A stretch of DNA of 15,478 nucleotides from Gammaproteobacteria bacterium (GCA_005877675.1 VBNZ01000096.1:1-15478), one strand, 5' to 3'; positions 6,854 to 13,674 are shown, numbered from the stretch's first letter. The notes: generated by a model from the letters alone, not told the origin. A program made the numbers and translations.

Positions 6854-7696
6854 ATGGCGACGAAGAAGCACAAGCCCGCACCAGCCAAGAAGAAGGCAGG
6901 AGCCGCGAAGTCTGGCGCAGCCAAGAAGCCCGCGCCGAAGAAGCCAGCAGCGAAAAAAGCCCCTGTGAAGGCGGCCAAATCGCTCAAGGCCAGTCCCGCG
7001 AGCAAGAGCAAGAAGGCGCCGGTCAAACCAGCGCGCGCTGCCAAACCGGCCAAGCCAGTCAAGAAGTCATTGCCGATCAAATCGCCGCCGCCCAAAAAAG
7101 CGGCCAAACCGGTTGCACCCAAGAAACTGCCCCAAGCATCTGCGACGGCGAAACCCGCTGCCGCAAAACCAGCAACAACCCGACCACAAGTTGTAACGAC
7201 GAAAGGTAAAATGGCTGCCGCAACACTCCAGGTTTCTGATTCCGTTTCACGCGAAGACGGGCGCTATGCGCTGCCGAGTACCGTGGTTATCGAACTTCCG
7301 CACAACTATCGCCCGAATGCGAAAGAGGAGTACATGGGGCCACGCCAGCTCGCGTATTTCCGCGCGAAGCTGCAGAAGTGGCGCGAGGATCTGGTCGAGG
7401 AGTCCAAACAGACCATCGACAATCTGCGCGACGAAGTGCGTGACGTCGGCGACGAGGCCGAGCGCGCCACGCGCGAGACCGAAAATTCGCTTGAGCTGCG
7501 TACGCGCGACCGCTATCGCAAGTTGATCGGTAAGATCGACAAGGCGCTCAAGCGCATCGAAGAAGGCCGCTACGGTTTCTGCGAGGAGACCGACGAGGAA
7601 ATCGGCCTCGAACGTCTCGAAGCGCGCCCGATCGCGACGCTTTCGCTCGACGCGCAGGAGCGCTGGGAGCATCGACAAAAACAGATGGGCGATTGA
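6854..7696 (+). CDS. dksA: RNA polymerase-binding transcription factor DksA with long Lys/Ala/Pro-rich N-terminal tail
   Basis: DksA binds in the RNA polymerase secondary channel and, with ppGpp, adjusts transcription of rRNA and biosynthetic genes. The protein has 280 residues against about 150 in E. coli: residues 1-118 are a low-complexity Lys/Ala/Pro tail resembling histone H1, and from about 160 the DksA fold begins (YMGPRQLAYFRAKL, then a coiled coil, then RLEARPIATL). The coiled-coil tip has Asp200 and Ala205, but the position of E. coli Asp74 is Glu203. The zinc cysteines are reduced to one: Cys243, then Thr246, Ser264 and Ala267, so no zinc site. Tailed DksA proteins are usual in Xanthomonas as I recall. 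The upstream start has only a weak ribosome site (GGTGA, 6839-6843); an internal ATG at 7211 has a better one. Confidence 0.93.
   Translation: MATKKHKPAPAKKKAGAAKSGAAKKPAPKKPAAKKAPVKAAKSLKASPASKSKKAPVKPARAAKPAKPVKKSLPIKSPPPKKAAKPVAPKKLPQASATAKPAAAKPATTRPQVVTTKGKMAAATLQVSDSVSREDGRYALPSTVVIELPHNYRPNAKEEYMGPRQLAYFRAKLQKWREDLVEESKQTIDNLRDEVRDVGDEAERATRETENSLELRTRDRYRKLIGKIDKALKRIEEGRYGFCEETDEEIGLERLEARPIATLSLDAQERWEHRQKQMGD
7211..7696 (+). other. Possible internal translation start yielding tail-less DksA
   Basis: Inside dksA, AAAGG (7202-7206) stands four bases before an in-frame ATG (7211-7213, Met120). Initiation here would give a protein of 161 residues without the Lys/Ala/Pro tail, close to the E. 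coli DksA size. This is inferred from position only; it is not a separate gene. Confidence 0.35.
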
Positions 7697-7746
7697 GATT
7701 CGGTAACCGGATGGCTGGAAATCGGCAACCGGGAAAAACCGCAACT

Positions 7747-7902
7747 CGTCACTCCCGCGAAGGCGGGAGTCCGGCGACTTTTTGGTGCCTGGATAGAAGT
7801 CACTGGACTACTCGCTGCATCCGCAGCTCGCCCTTCGGGGCATCCGCTGCGCGAATGTTCGCTTCGGCATCCAGTCTTCGCAGTCCCGCTTTCGCGGGAA
7901 CG
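7747..7902. repeat. Intergenic inverted-repeat element with hairpin ends
   Basis: The 208 bases between the convergent dksA and sufE are mostly filled by an imperfect dyad. The left end has a perfect 8-bp hairpin (ACTCCCGC, GAAG loop, GCGGGAGT; 7751-7770). The right end has TCCCGC-TTTC-GCGGGA (7884-7899). Inside them GAAGTCACTGGA (7797-7808) mirrors TCCAGTCTTC (7870-7879), and a GCCC-TTCG-GGGC hairpin sits near the centre (7830-7841). This resembles the dispersed 'CCCGCGAA.GCGGG' intergenic repeats common in Xanthomonadales and Betaproteobacteria. It may also end transcription from both sides, although the only T-run (7779-7783) starts eight bases past the left stem. Copy number in the genome cannot be seen here. 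Confidence 0.55.
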
Positions 7903-7904
7903 CA

Positions 7905-8363
7905 TCACATCGCCCGCCGCGCGTATTCCTTGATCGTCGCCAGCATCGCCGCGAGGCCGTTGCTGCGCGTCGGCGACAGATGCTTGGCGAGGCCGACGGC
8001 TTCGATGTAGCGCGGCTCGGTGTCGAGTATCTCGCGGGCCGAGCGGCCCGAATACACGCGCAGCAGCAGCGCGATCAGGCCCGATACGATGGCCGAATCG
8101 CTGATTGCCTGAAAGTCGAGGCGTTGCGCATCGCCGGTGACATCGAGCCACACTTGCGATTGGCAACCCTGGACCTTGCGCTCCTCGGTCTTCAGCGCAT
8201 CGGGAAACGGCGACAGCTTGCGTCCGAGATCGATCAGGTACTGGTAGCGCTCGGTCCAGTCGCCGAAGAACGAGAATTCCTCGACGATCGCGTCCTGCGC
8301 CGCTTGTGCGCTCGCTTCGGCGGGATTCGCCGCGGCCATGCGGATATCAGACGGGGCATTCAT
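7905..8363 (-). CDS. sufE: Cysteine desulfuration protein SufE
   Basis: SufE takes persulfide sulfur from the cysteine desulfurase SufS and passes it to the Suf iron-sulfur assembly scaffold. The 152-residue protein contains IVEEFSFFGDWTERYQYLIDLGR, LPP-like SPFPDALKTEERKVQGCQSQVWLD with the sulfur-accepting Cys67, and the C-terminal GL....SPTRSNGLAAML segment. All of this is typical of SufE and its length is normal. ATG 8363 is preferred; it overlaps the end of cysS by 17 bases, while ATG 8339 would also keep the domain and ATG 8390 would add nine residues. No other suf gene is in view. Pairing with cysS suggests simple co-transcription of two cysteine-related functions. Confidence 0.93.
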   Translation of the reverse strand: MNAPSDIRMAAANPAEASAQAAQDAIVEEFSFFGDWTERYQYLIDLGRKLSPFPDALKTEERKVQGCQSQVWLDVTGDAQRLDFQAISDSAIVSGLIALLLRVYSGRSAREILDTEPRYIEAVGLAKHLSPTRSNGLAAMLATIKEYARRAM

Positions 8364-9710
8364 CGCTGCTGGCTCCAGCAGGCGCGGCACGCTTCCAGCG
8401 CGGGCCCTGCGGCGTATCCTCGACGAGGATGCCGAGTGCGCTCAGTTCCGCGCGCAGGCGGTCGGCCTCGGCGAAATTCTTCGACTGTTTCGCAGTCTGA
8501 CGCGCGTCGACCAGGGCCTGCACCTGTGCCTCGTCGAGTGCGCCGGCGTCGTTGCTGCCCTGGAACCACTGCTCCGGCTCGACCTGCAGCAGCCCGAGGA
8601 AAGCACCTGCGGCCAGGAACGCAGCTTTTGCGTCTTTCTGTACTTGTGGATTTGTAGCTTTGCGTGCATCGTCGGCGAGGCGCGCAAGCACGGCAAACGC
8701 CTCGGGCGTGTTGAGATCGTCGGCGAGCGCTTCGAGAAACGCCTGCGGTACTTCGGCAGATTTCGACGCCGGTACAGCGGACAAGTCGCGCAGCGTCGTA
8801 TACCAGCCATCGAGCGTGCGCCGTGCCTGATCCAGCGCGGACTGCGACCAGTCGAGCGGCTGGCGGTAGTGAGCTGCATCGTGTTGCCGAGCGACTTCGA
8901 CATCTTGCGCCCTTCGACGGTGAGCATGCCGTTGTGCACCCAATAGCGCGCGAACACCTTGCCGCCGTGCGCGCAGGTCGATTGCGCGACTTCGTTTTCG
9001 TGATGCGGAAACATCAGATCGTTGCCGCCGGCGTGAATATCGATCGTTTCGCCGAGGTGAGCGGCCGTCATCGCCGAGCATTCGATATGCCAGCCCGGGC
9101 GACCGCGGCCCCAGGGACTGTCCCAGCCGGGCAGGTCGGGCGTGGACGGTTTCCACAACACGAAGTCCGCGGCGTTCTTTTTGTAGGGCGCGACTTCCAC
9201 GCGCGCGCCGTCGATCATGTCTTCGCGCGAGCGACGCGAAAGATGGCCGTATTGCGCATACGAAGACACGTCGAACAGCACATGGCCTTCAGCCGCATAG
9301 GCGTGGCCGTCGGCGATGAGTCTTTCGCACATCGTGATGATCCGATCGATATGCTGCGTGGCATAAGGCACCACATCGGGCGCATCGACGCCGAGTTTGG
9401 CCATGTCCTCGGCGTACGCTTTGGCGTAACGCTGCGTGATTACGCCGATCGGAACGCCGAGTTCGGCCGCAGCGGCATTGATCTTATCGTCCACGTCGGT
9501 GATATTGCGCGCATAGACCACATGAGTCGCGCCGTAGATGCGTTTGAGCAGACGCGCGAGCAGGCCGAACACGACCGGGCCGCGCGCATTGCCGATATGT
9601 ACGTAGTTGTAGACGGTCGGGCCGCACAGATACATCGTGACCCGGCTGGGGTCTTGCGCGGAAAAGGCCTCGACGCGGCGCGTCAGGGTATTGTGCAGTT
9701 GCAGCTTCAT
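8347..9710 (-). pseudogene. cysS: Cysteinyl-tRNA synthetase, interrupted by one gap with frameshift
   Basis: CysS charges tRNA-Cys. The first 278 codons (9710-8877) contain CGPTVYNYVHIGNARG (HIGH-type motif), DVDDKI, WHIECSAM and GGNDLMFPHHENE (zinc ligands), and KMSKS at residues 269-273. After LGNTM the frame fails. The protein resumes in another frame at 8874-8347 as AHYRQPLDWSQSALDQARRT, LADDLNTPEAFAVL and a normal C-terminus. The roughly 23 residues that normally link LGN to HYR are reduced to about 11 bases, so about 58 bases are missing. The start has GGAG six bases upstream (9717-9720). Since cysS is normally essential and single-copy, a true break would require a second copy; an assembly error is more likely. 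Confidence 0.9.
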
Positions 9711-9770
9711 TCGTGCTCCAGGCTATGCGCCAATTGTAGCCCAGCGCATTGTGCTCGGGTGCGCAGAATG

Positions 9771-9790
9771 TGTAGCAAGCCCTTGCTACA
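9771..9790. repeat. Perfect 20-base inverted repeat in the cysS / glycine-zipper divergent region
   Basis: TGTAGCAAG and CTTGCTACA flank a two-base centre, forming a perfect palindrome about 60 bases upstream of the cysS start. It could be a regulator-binding site or an RNA hairpin; no T-run follows on either strand, which argues against a terminator. The rest of the 260-base region (9711-9970) has a possible weak minus-strand -10 (TACAAT, 9738-9733) and a distant complementary pair CCGGCGG (9879-9885)/CCGCCGG (9926-9932) before the glycine-zipper gene, but no feature I can name. Confidence 0.45.
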
Positions 9791-9970
9791 GCGGGGTTTT
9801 GTCGGGGATTTCCTTAGCCTGCATTCAGCCTGTGCGTGCTGTAATTTCAGCAAATTTCGAGCGTGCGGCATAGCAGAACCGGCGGGGAACCGGGGTGCGA
9901 GGTGACGACGCGTGAGCGCGATGCACCGCCGGCCTGGCGTGGCAACGCGCGGATTTGGAGTCACTATAAG

Positions 9971-10579
9971 ATGAAAAGAATCACTGCCCGATTTTCTATC
10001 ATGCTCAGTTCGATCCTGTTTGCGGCAAGCTTGTTGTCGAGCCCCGCGTTCGCGCAAGACCGTCCGGCACATCCACCGCCGACCGCGGAAGAGTCGACGC
10101 GTTACGGCTGGGCGACCGTGTTGCGTTCCGACCCGGTGTACGCGCAGGCCGATGAACCTGGTGCTGCGCAGGAAGTGTGCAACGAACCGATGTCGTCACC
10201 TCCGCCACCGCGCGACGAACCGGCGCATAGCGATAGCCGCGCGGGCGGGACTGTCGTCGGTGCCATCATTGGCGGCGTGATCGGCAGCATGTTCGGCAAG
10301 GGTGACGGGCACAAAGTCGCGACGGCAGGTGGCGTCGTCGCCGGCGCCGTAATCGGCAATCACGTCGCTGCCGCTAACGAGGCGCGTGCTGACGCAGAGG
10401 CGGGCATCGATGCGCCGCCACCGCCAGCCGAGCGCCGCTGCGAGAAGGCAGAGTCGAGCAAACGCATCGTCGCCTACGATGTCGAATATCGCTACGCTGG
10501 CGAGCTCTATATGGCGCGGCTGGCGTACGACCCCGGTGATCGGATGCGGGTTAAAATCAGCGTGGTTCCGGCAGATTGA
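9971..10579 (+). CDS. Glycine zipper 2TM-domain envelope protein
   Basis: A 202-residue exported protein with a signal peptide (cleavage predicted after AFA, residue 28). A Pro/Ser-rich stretch follows, and then a glycine zipper at about residues 92-131 built from GxxxG-type spacing (GTVVGAIIGGVIG, then a GKGDGHK turn, then GGVVAGAVIGNHV), as in the Rickettsia 17-kDa antigen-like family. Cys70 and Cys157 flank the zipper and may form a disulfide. The end (VAYDVEYRYAGELYMARLAYDPGDRMRVKISV) is a conserved block seen in many Xanthomonadales proteins of this type. These proteins sit in the envelope; their exact role is unknown. ATG 9971 has GGAG at 9957-9960 and begins the signal peptide; an earlier in-frame start (9863) would not. 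It stands alone, between divergent cysS and the argF' promoter. Confidence 0.85.
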   Translation: MKRITARFSIMLSSILFAASLLSSPAFAQDRPAHPPPTAEESTRYGWATVLRSDPVYAQADEPGAAQEVCNEPMSSPPPPRDEPAHSDSRAGGTVVGAIIGGVIGSMFGKGDGHKVATAGGVVAGAVIGNHVAAANEARADAEAGIDAPPPPAERRCEKAESSKRIVAYDVEYRYAGELYMARLAYDPGDRMRVKISVVPAD

Positions 10580-10612
10580 TGGATTATCCGTTTAGGCGTC
10601 CAAACATTTCTG

Positions 10613-10641
10613 TTGCACCGCGCAAAACTTCCGTGCATTAT
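10613..10641 (+). promoter_or_regulatory. Predicted sigma70-type promoter of the arginine operon leader
   Basis: TTGCAC (10613-10618) and CATTAT (10636-10641) are exactly 17 bases apart. Transcription would begin near 10648-10650, about 190 bases before argF'. It is the only good promoter match I saw between the glycine-zipper gene and argF'. Confidence 0.6.
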
Positions 10642-10649
10642 TGCGATCA

Positions 10650-10754
10650 ATGAGCCAGCTCTTCGCCAACGTCGAAATCCTGTCCAGCGCCGATATGGCC
10701 GCGGGCATGACTTCGCGTGCGCGCCGACCGGAAACCGCAATACCGGCCGGGTAA
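10650..10754 (+). CDS. Candidate 34-codon leader peptide of the arginine operon
   Basis: A short ORF opening at or just after the predicted transcription start and ending with TAA at 10752-10754. Its last 15 codons read MTSRARRPETAIPAG, with Arg codons CGT (10716), CGC (10722) and CGA (10725) three out of four in a row. In-frame ATGs lie at 10650, 10695 and 10707; none has a recognisable ribosome site, but the first could work as a leaderless start. The stop codon overlaps the upstream arm of a predicted antiterminator, the placement expected for a leader peptide in attenuation. Arg codons are common in such GC-rich DNA, so their clustering is suggestive rather than conclusive. The peptide itself probably has no other function. 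Confidence 0.45.
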   Translation: MSQLFANVEILSSADMAAGMTSRARRPETAIPAG

Positions 10755-10806
10755 GCTGATCGCGCGCGTTCGCACGAATCGACCAAGACCCGGCCCCGCG
10801 CCGGGT
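10724..10806 (+). promoter_or_regulatory. Alternative RNA hairpins (antiterminator / pause) of a putative arginine attenuator
   Basis: Four segments can pair in exclusive ways. Segment 1 (10724-10731) pairs with segment 2 (10743-10750), with one A-C mismatch. Segment 2, GGCCGGGT (10745-10752), is a perfect 8-base complement of segment 3, ACCCGGCC (10788-10795). Segment 3 (10788-10794) also forms the terminator stem with segment 4 (10800-10806). GCCGGGT therefore occurs twice and competes for the same partner. A ribosome stalled at the Arg codons would cover segment 1 and free segment 2 to block the terminator. Confidence 0.5.
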
Positions 10807-10815
10807 TTTTGTTTT
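10788..10815 (+). terminator. Intrinsic terminator within the argF' leader
   Basis: The stem ACCCGGC/GCCGGGT (10788-10794 with 10800-10806) has a five-base loop and is followed by TTTTTGTTTT (10806-10815). It ends only 22 bases before the argF' ATG, with the ribosome site AAGGGG (10826-10831) in between. No promoter fits after it, so it must lie inside the argF' transcript and is best read as an attenuator rather than as the end of the previous gene alone. Confidence 0.75.
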
Positions 10816-10837
10816 CAGGGTTTTCAAGGGGTTACGA

Positions 10838-11851
10838 ATGACACTTCGACACTTTCTCTCAACGCAGGACTGGAGCCGACCCGACCTCGATGCATTGCTC
10901 GCGCAGGCCGCTGCGTTCAAGCGCAAGAAGCTCGGCGACGCGTTGAAGGGGCGCTCGATCGCGCTGTTGTTTTTCAACCCCTCGATGCGCACGCGCACGA
11001 GTTTCGAGCTCGGCGCGTTCCAGCTCGGTGGACACGCGATCGTGCTGCAGCCGGGCAAGGACGCCTGGCCGATCGAGTTCGAGGCCGGCGCCGTGATGGA
11101 CGGCGAGGCAGAGGAACATATCGCAGAGGTCGCGCGTGTGCTCTCGCGTTATGTCGATCTGATCGGTGTGCGCGCCTTTCCAAAATTCAAGGACTGGTCG
11201 GTCGACCGCGAGGATCGCGTGATCAAGGCCATCGCGCAGTATGCGACGGTACCTGTGATCAATATGGAAACGATCACGCATCCGATGCAGGAACTCGCGC
11301 ATATTCTCGCGCTACAGCAGCACTTCGGTGGCGCTGACCTGCGCGGCAAGAAATACGTGCTGACTTGGACCTACCATCCCAAGCCGCTCAACACTGCGGT
11401 CGCGAACTCGGCGCTGCAGATTGCGACGCGCTATGGCATGGACGTGACCCTGCTATGCCCGACACCCGAGTACGCGCTCGATCAGCGCTATCTGGATTTC
11501 GCCGAGCGGAACGTCGCCGAAAATGGCGGCAGTTTTGCGATCAGCCATGATGTCGAGTCGACATATCGCGGTGCCGATGTCGTCTATGCCAAAAGCTGGG
11601 GCGCGTTGCCGTACTTCGGCAACTGGGAGCCGGAAAAACCCATTCGCGATGCGCACAAGCACTTCATCGTCGACGAGGCCAAGATGGCGCTGACCAACAA
11701 TGGCGTGTTCAGCCATTGCCTGCCGTTGCGCCGGAATATCAAGGCCACCGACGCGGTGATGGATTCGAGGGCCTGCATCGCGATCGACGAAGCCGAGAAC
11801 CGCCTGCATGTGCAGAAGGCGGTGATGGCGGCGTTGGTGGCAGGTCGCTGA
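10838..11851 (+). CDS. argF': N-acetylornithine carbamoyltransferase
   Basis: This enzyme transfers a carbamoyl group to N-acetylornithine to give N-acetylcitrulline, the variant arginine step found in Xanthomonas and relatives. The protein of 337 residues matches the X. campestris enzyme closely from memory. It has the carbamoyl-phosphate motif SMRTR (residues 49-53), where ordinary ornithine carbamoyltransferases have STRTR; Glu92 in the MDGEAEEHIAEV segment, which selects acetylornithine over succinylornithine; HPMQELAH; KKYVLTWTYHPKPLNTAVANS; and HCLPLRRNIK with Lys302, the residue reported to be carboxylated. A strong AAGGGG ribosome site lies six bases before ATG 10838. It opens an operon with eight bases to the next gene, behind a leader with an apparent attenuator. 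The gene is intact. Confidence 0.97.
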   Translation: MTLRHFLSTQDWSRPDLDALLAQAAAFKRKKLGDALKGRSIALLFFNPSMRTRTSFELGAFQLGGHAIVLQPGKDAWPIEFEAGAVMDGEAEEHIAEVARVLSRYVDLIGVRAFPKFKDWSVDREDRVIKAIAQYATVPVINMETITHPMQELAHILALQQHFGGADLRGKKYVLTWTYHPKPLNTAVANSALQIATRYGMDVTLLCPTPEYALDQRYLDFAERNVAENGGSFAISHDVESTYRGADVVYAKSWGALPYFGNWEPEKPIRDAHKHFIVDEAKMALTNNGVFSHCLPLRRNIKATDAVMDSRACIAIDEAENRLHVQKAVMAALVAGR

Positions 11852-11859
11852 GCGCACGC

Positions 11860-12474
11860 ATGTATCAGCCTGGACATTTCGCGGAAACGCGCATAGATGC
11901 GCTGCATGAATTGATGCGTGCGTACCCGTTCGCGACTGTCGTGGCGAACGCCACGAACTGTCTCGACGCGAATCATCTGCCATTCGAGCTGGTCGATGGG
12001 GTGCTGCAGGGGCACGTCGCGCGCGGCAATGCGTTGGCCGCTGCAAATGGCGCCAAGGTGCTGGTGATCTTTCAGGGTCCTCACGGCTACGTCAGTCCGA
12101 ATTGGTATCCGAGTAAACGCGAGACCGGCCGCGTGGTGCCGACCTGGAATTATGCGGTCGCGCATGTGCATGGGCGATTGCGTACGATTCAAGATGAACT
12201 CTGGTTGCGGGCGCTACTGGAACGTCTGACAATCCGGCACGAATCCACGCAGCCCGTGCCGTGGCGCGTCGACGATGCGCCTGCCGACTATGTGCAGAAA
12301 TTGTTCGGCGCGATCGTAGGCATTGAAATCGCGATCGACCGCATCGAAGGCAAGTTCAAGCTCAGTCAGAATCACCCCTTGACGAATCGCATGAGCGTGA
12401 TCGAAGGCTTGCGCGAGCGCGCGATGGACAACGACGCGCGACTCGCCGAATGGATGACCAAATCGATTTCGTAA
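11860..12474 (+). CDS. PaiB-like FMN-binding protein (putative transcriptional regulator)
   Basis: A complete 204-residue protein of the PaiB family (FMN-binding split-barrel fold). Typical segments are MYQPGHF, DANHLPFEL, GHVARGN, the block VLVIFQGPHGYVSPNWYPSK, VVPTWNYAVAHVHG, and the C-terminal VGIEIAIDRIEGKFKLSQN. Bacillus PaiB was described as a negative regulator of sporulation and protease genes, but most members have no proven function and may be flavin- or heme-linked enzymes. It starts eight bases after argF' and ends 27 bases before argG, so it is almost certainly co-transcribed with arginine genes. I do not recall a PaiB gene at this place in Xanthomonas; together with the GNAT gene downstream it recalls the paiA-paiB pair of Bacillus. 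Confidence 0.88.
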   Translation: MYQPGHFAETRIDALHELMRAYPFATVVANATNCLDANHLPFELVDGVLQGHVARGNALAAANGAKVLVIFQGPHGYVSPNWYPSKRETGRVVPTWNYAVAHVHGRLRTIQDELWLRALLERLTIRHESTQPVPWRVDDAPADYVQKLFGAIVGIEIAIDRIEGKFKLSQNHPLTNRMSVIEGLRERAMDNDARLAEWMTKSIS

Positions 12475-12501
12475 TTGTTGTTGCATCAGGAGTTCTCAGT
12501 C

Positions 12502-13674
12502 ATGAACAAAGATATCGTCCTGGCTTTTTCCGGCGGGCTCGACACCAGTTTCTGTGTGCCGTATTTGCAGGAGCGCGGTTATGCCGTGCACACAGTATTT
12601 GCCGACACGGGTGGCGTGGATGCCGAGGAGCGCGCTTTCATCGAGGCGCGGGCGAAGGAACTCGGTGTCGCCAGTCATGTCACGGTCGACGGCGGTCCGG
12701 CGATCTGGAACGGTTTCGTCAAGCCGTTCGTGTGGGCAGGGCAGGGCTATCAGGGTCAGTATCCGTTGCTCGTATCGGATCGCTACCTCATCGTCGAAGC
12801 GGCCGGTTGCACCGGCATGGGCAACGATCAGGTGCGCTTCGACTTGACGATCAAGGCGCTTGGCGATTACACGATCGTGGCGCCGATCCGCGAGATCCAG
12901 AAGGAACATACGCAGACGCGCGCATACGAACAGGATTATCTGGAGAAGCGCGGCTTCGGCGTGCGCGCGAAACAGAAGAGCTACACGATCAACGAAAATC
13001 TGCTCGGTGTGACCATGTCCGGCGGCGAGATCGACCGCTGGGAGGCACCCGGGGACGGCGCGCGCGGCTGGTGTGCGCCGCGTTCCGAATGGCCGGCCAC
13101 ACCGCTGCGCGCGACGATCGGCTTCGTCAACGGCGAGGCAGTCGCGCTCAACGGCGAGGCGCTCGCGGGCCAGGAAATTCTCGCGCGCCTCAATCGCGAC
13201 TTCGCCAAGTACGGCGTCGGCCGCGGCCTCTACACCGGCGACACGACGATCGGGCTCAAGGGCCGCATCATCTTCGAAGCGCCCGGCCTCACCGCGCTGC
13301 TGACCGCGCATCGCGCGCTCGAGGAAGCGGTGCTGTCGAAGCCGCAGAATCGCTTCAAGCCAGAAGTTGCGCGCGCCTGGGTCGAGCTCGTTTACGAAGG
13401 TTTCTTCCACGATCCGCTCAAAGCCGACCTCGAGTCTTTCCTGATGTCGTCGCAACGTTGCGTCAACGGCGATGTGACGCTCGAAACGAATGGCGCCAAC
13501 GTCAATGCGGTCGCGGTGAAATCGCCGCATATCCTCAACGCAAAAGGTGCGACCTACGCACAGAGCGCTGACTGGGGCGTCGAAGAGGCCGAGGGTTTTA
13601 TCCGCCTGTACGGCATGAGCTCGACCCTGTGGGCCGAGGTGAATCGGAAGGCCGCAGCGAACGGCGATGAGTGA
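12502..13674 (+). CDS. argG: Argininosuccinate synthase, with an apparent 14-residue internal gap
   Basis: ArgG joins citrulline and aspartate, using ATP, to form argininosuccinate. The 390-residue protein is unmistakable: ATP loop SGGLDTS (residues 10-16), VFADTGGVD, GGPAIWNGFVKPFVWAG, CTGMGNDQVRFD, IREIQKEHTQTRAYEQ, KSYTINENLLG, GRGLYTGDTTIGLKGR and KGATYAQSADWGVEEAEGF. ATG 12502 has AGGAG nine bases upstream. One oddity: homologs read YLIVDAAL...GTRIIAHGCTGMGND, whereas here YLIVEAA is followed directly by GCTGMGND (bases 12796-12810). About 14 codons (42 bases) are missing in frame, including the conserved Ala-His before GCTG that belongs to the citrulline/ATP site region, so the product as written is probably inactive. 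The stop overlaps the next gene by eight bases. Confidence 0.95.
   Translation: MNKDIVLAFSGGLDTSFCVPYLQERGYAVHTVFADTGGVDAEERAFIEARAKELGVASHVTVDGGPAIWNGFVKPFVWAGQGYQGQYPLLVSDRYLIVEAAGCTGMGNDQVRFDLTIKALGDYTIVAPIREIQKEHTQTRAYEQDYLEKRGFGVRAKQKSYTINENLLGVTMSGGEIDRWEAPGDGARGWCAPRSEWPATPLRATIGFVNGEAVALNGEALAGQEILARLNRDFAKYGVGRGLYTGDTTIGLKGRIIFEAPGLTALLTAHRALEEAVLSKPQNRFKPEVARAWVELVYEGFFHDPLKADLESFLMSSQRCVNGDVTLETNGANVNAVAVKSPHILNAKGATYAQSADWGVEEAEGFIRLYGMSSTLWAEVNRKAAANGDE

Noticed and set aside
9879..9932. Riboswitch in the region before the glycine-zipper gene
   Set aside because: Only one distant 7-base pairing was seen, and no consensus of a known riboswitch class could be recognised.
10592..10786. 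Short minus-strand ORF of 64 codons in the argF' leader
   Set aside because: No ribosome site or family resemblance; it is the complement of the attenuator region.
10580..10837. ArgR operator upstream of argF'
   Set aside because: No convincing pair of ArgR-box palindromes was recognised by eye; a matrix scan would be required.
10717..11337. Arg-rich open frame beginning with GTG in the argF' leader, as an alternative leader peptide
   Set aside because: It runs through the terminator and far into argF' in the wrong frame, has no stop near the hairpins and no ribosome site. It does show that Arg codons arise easily here, which weakens the Arg-codon argument.
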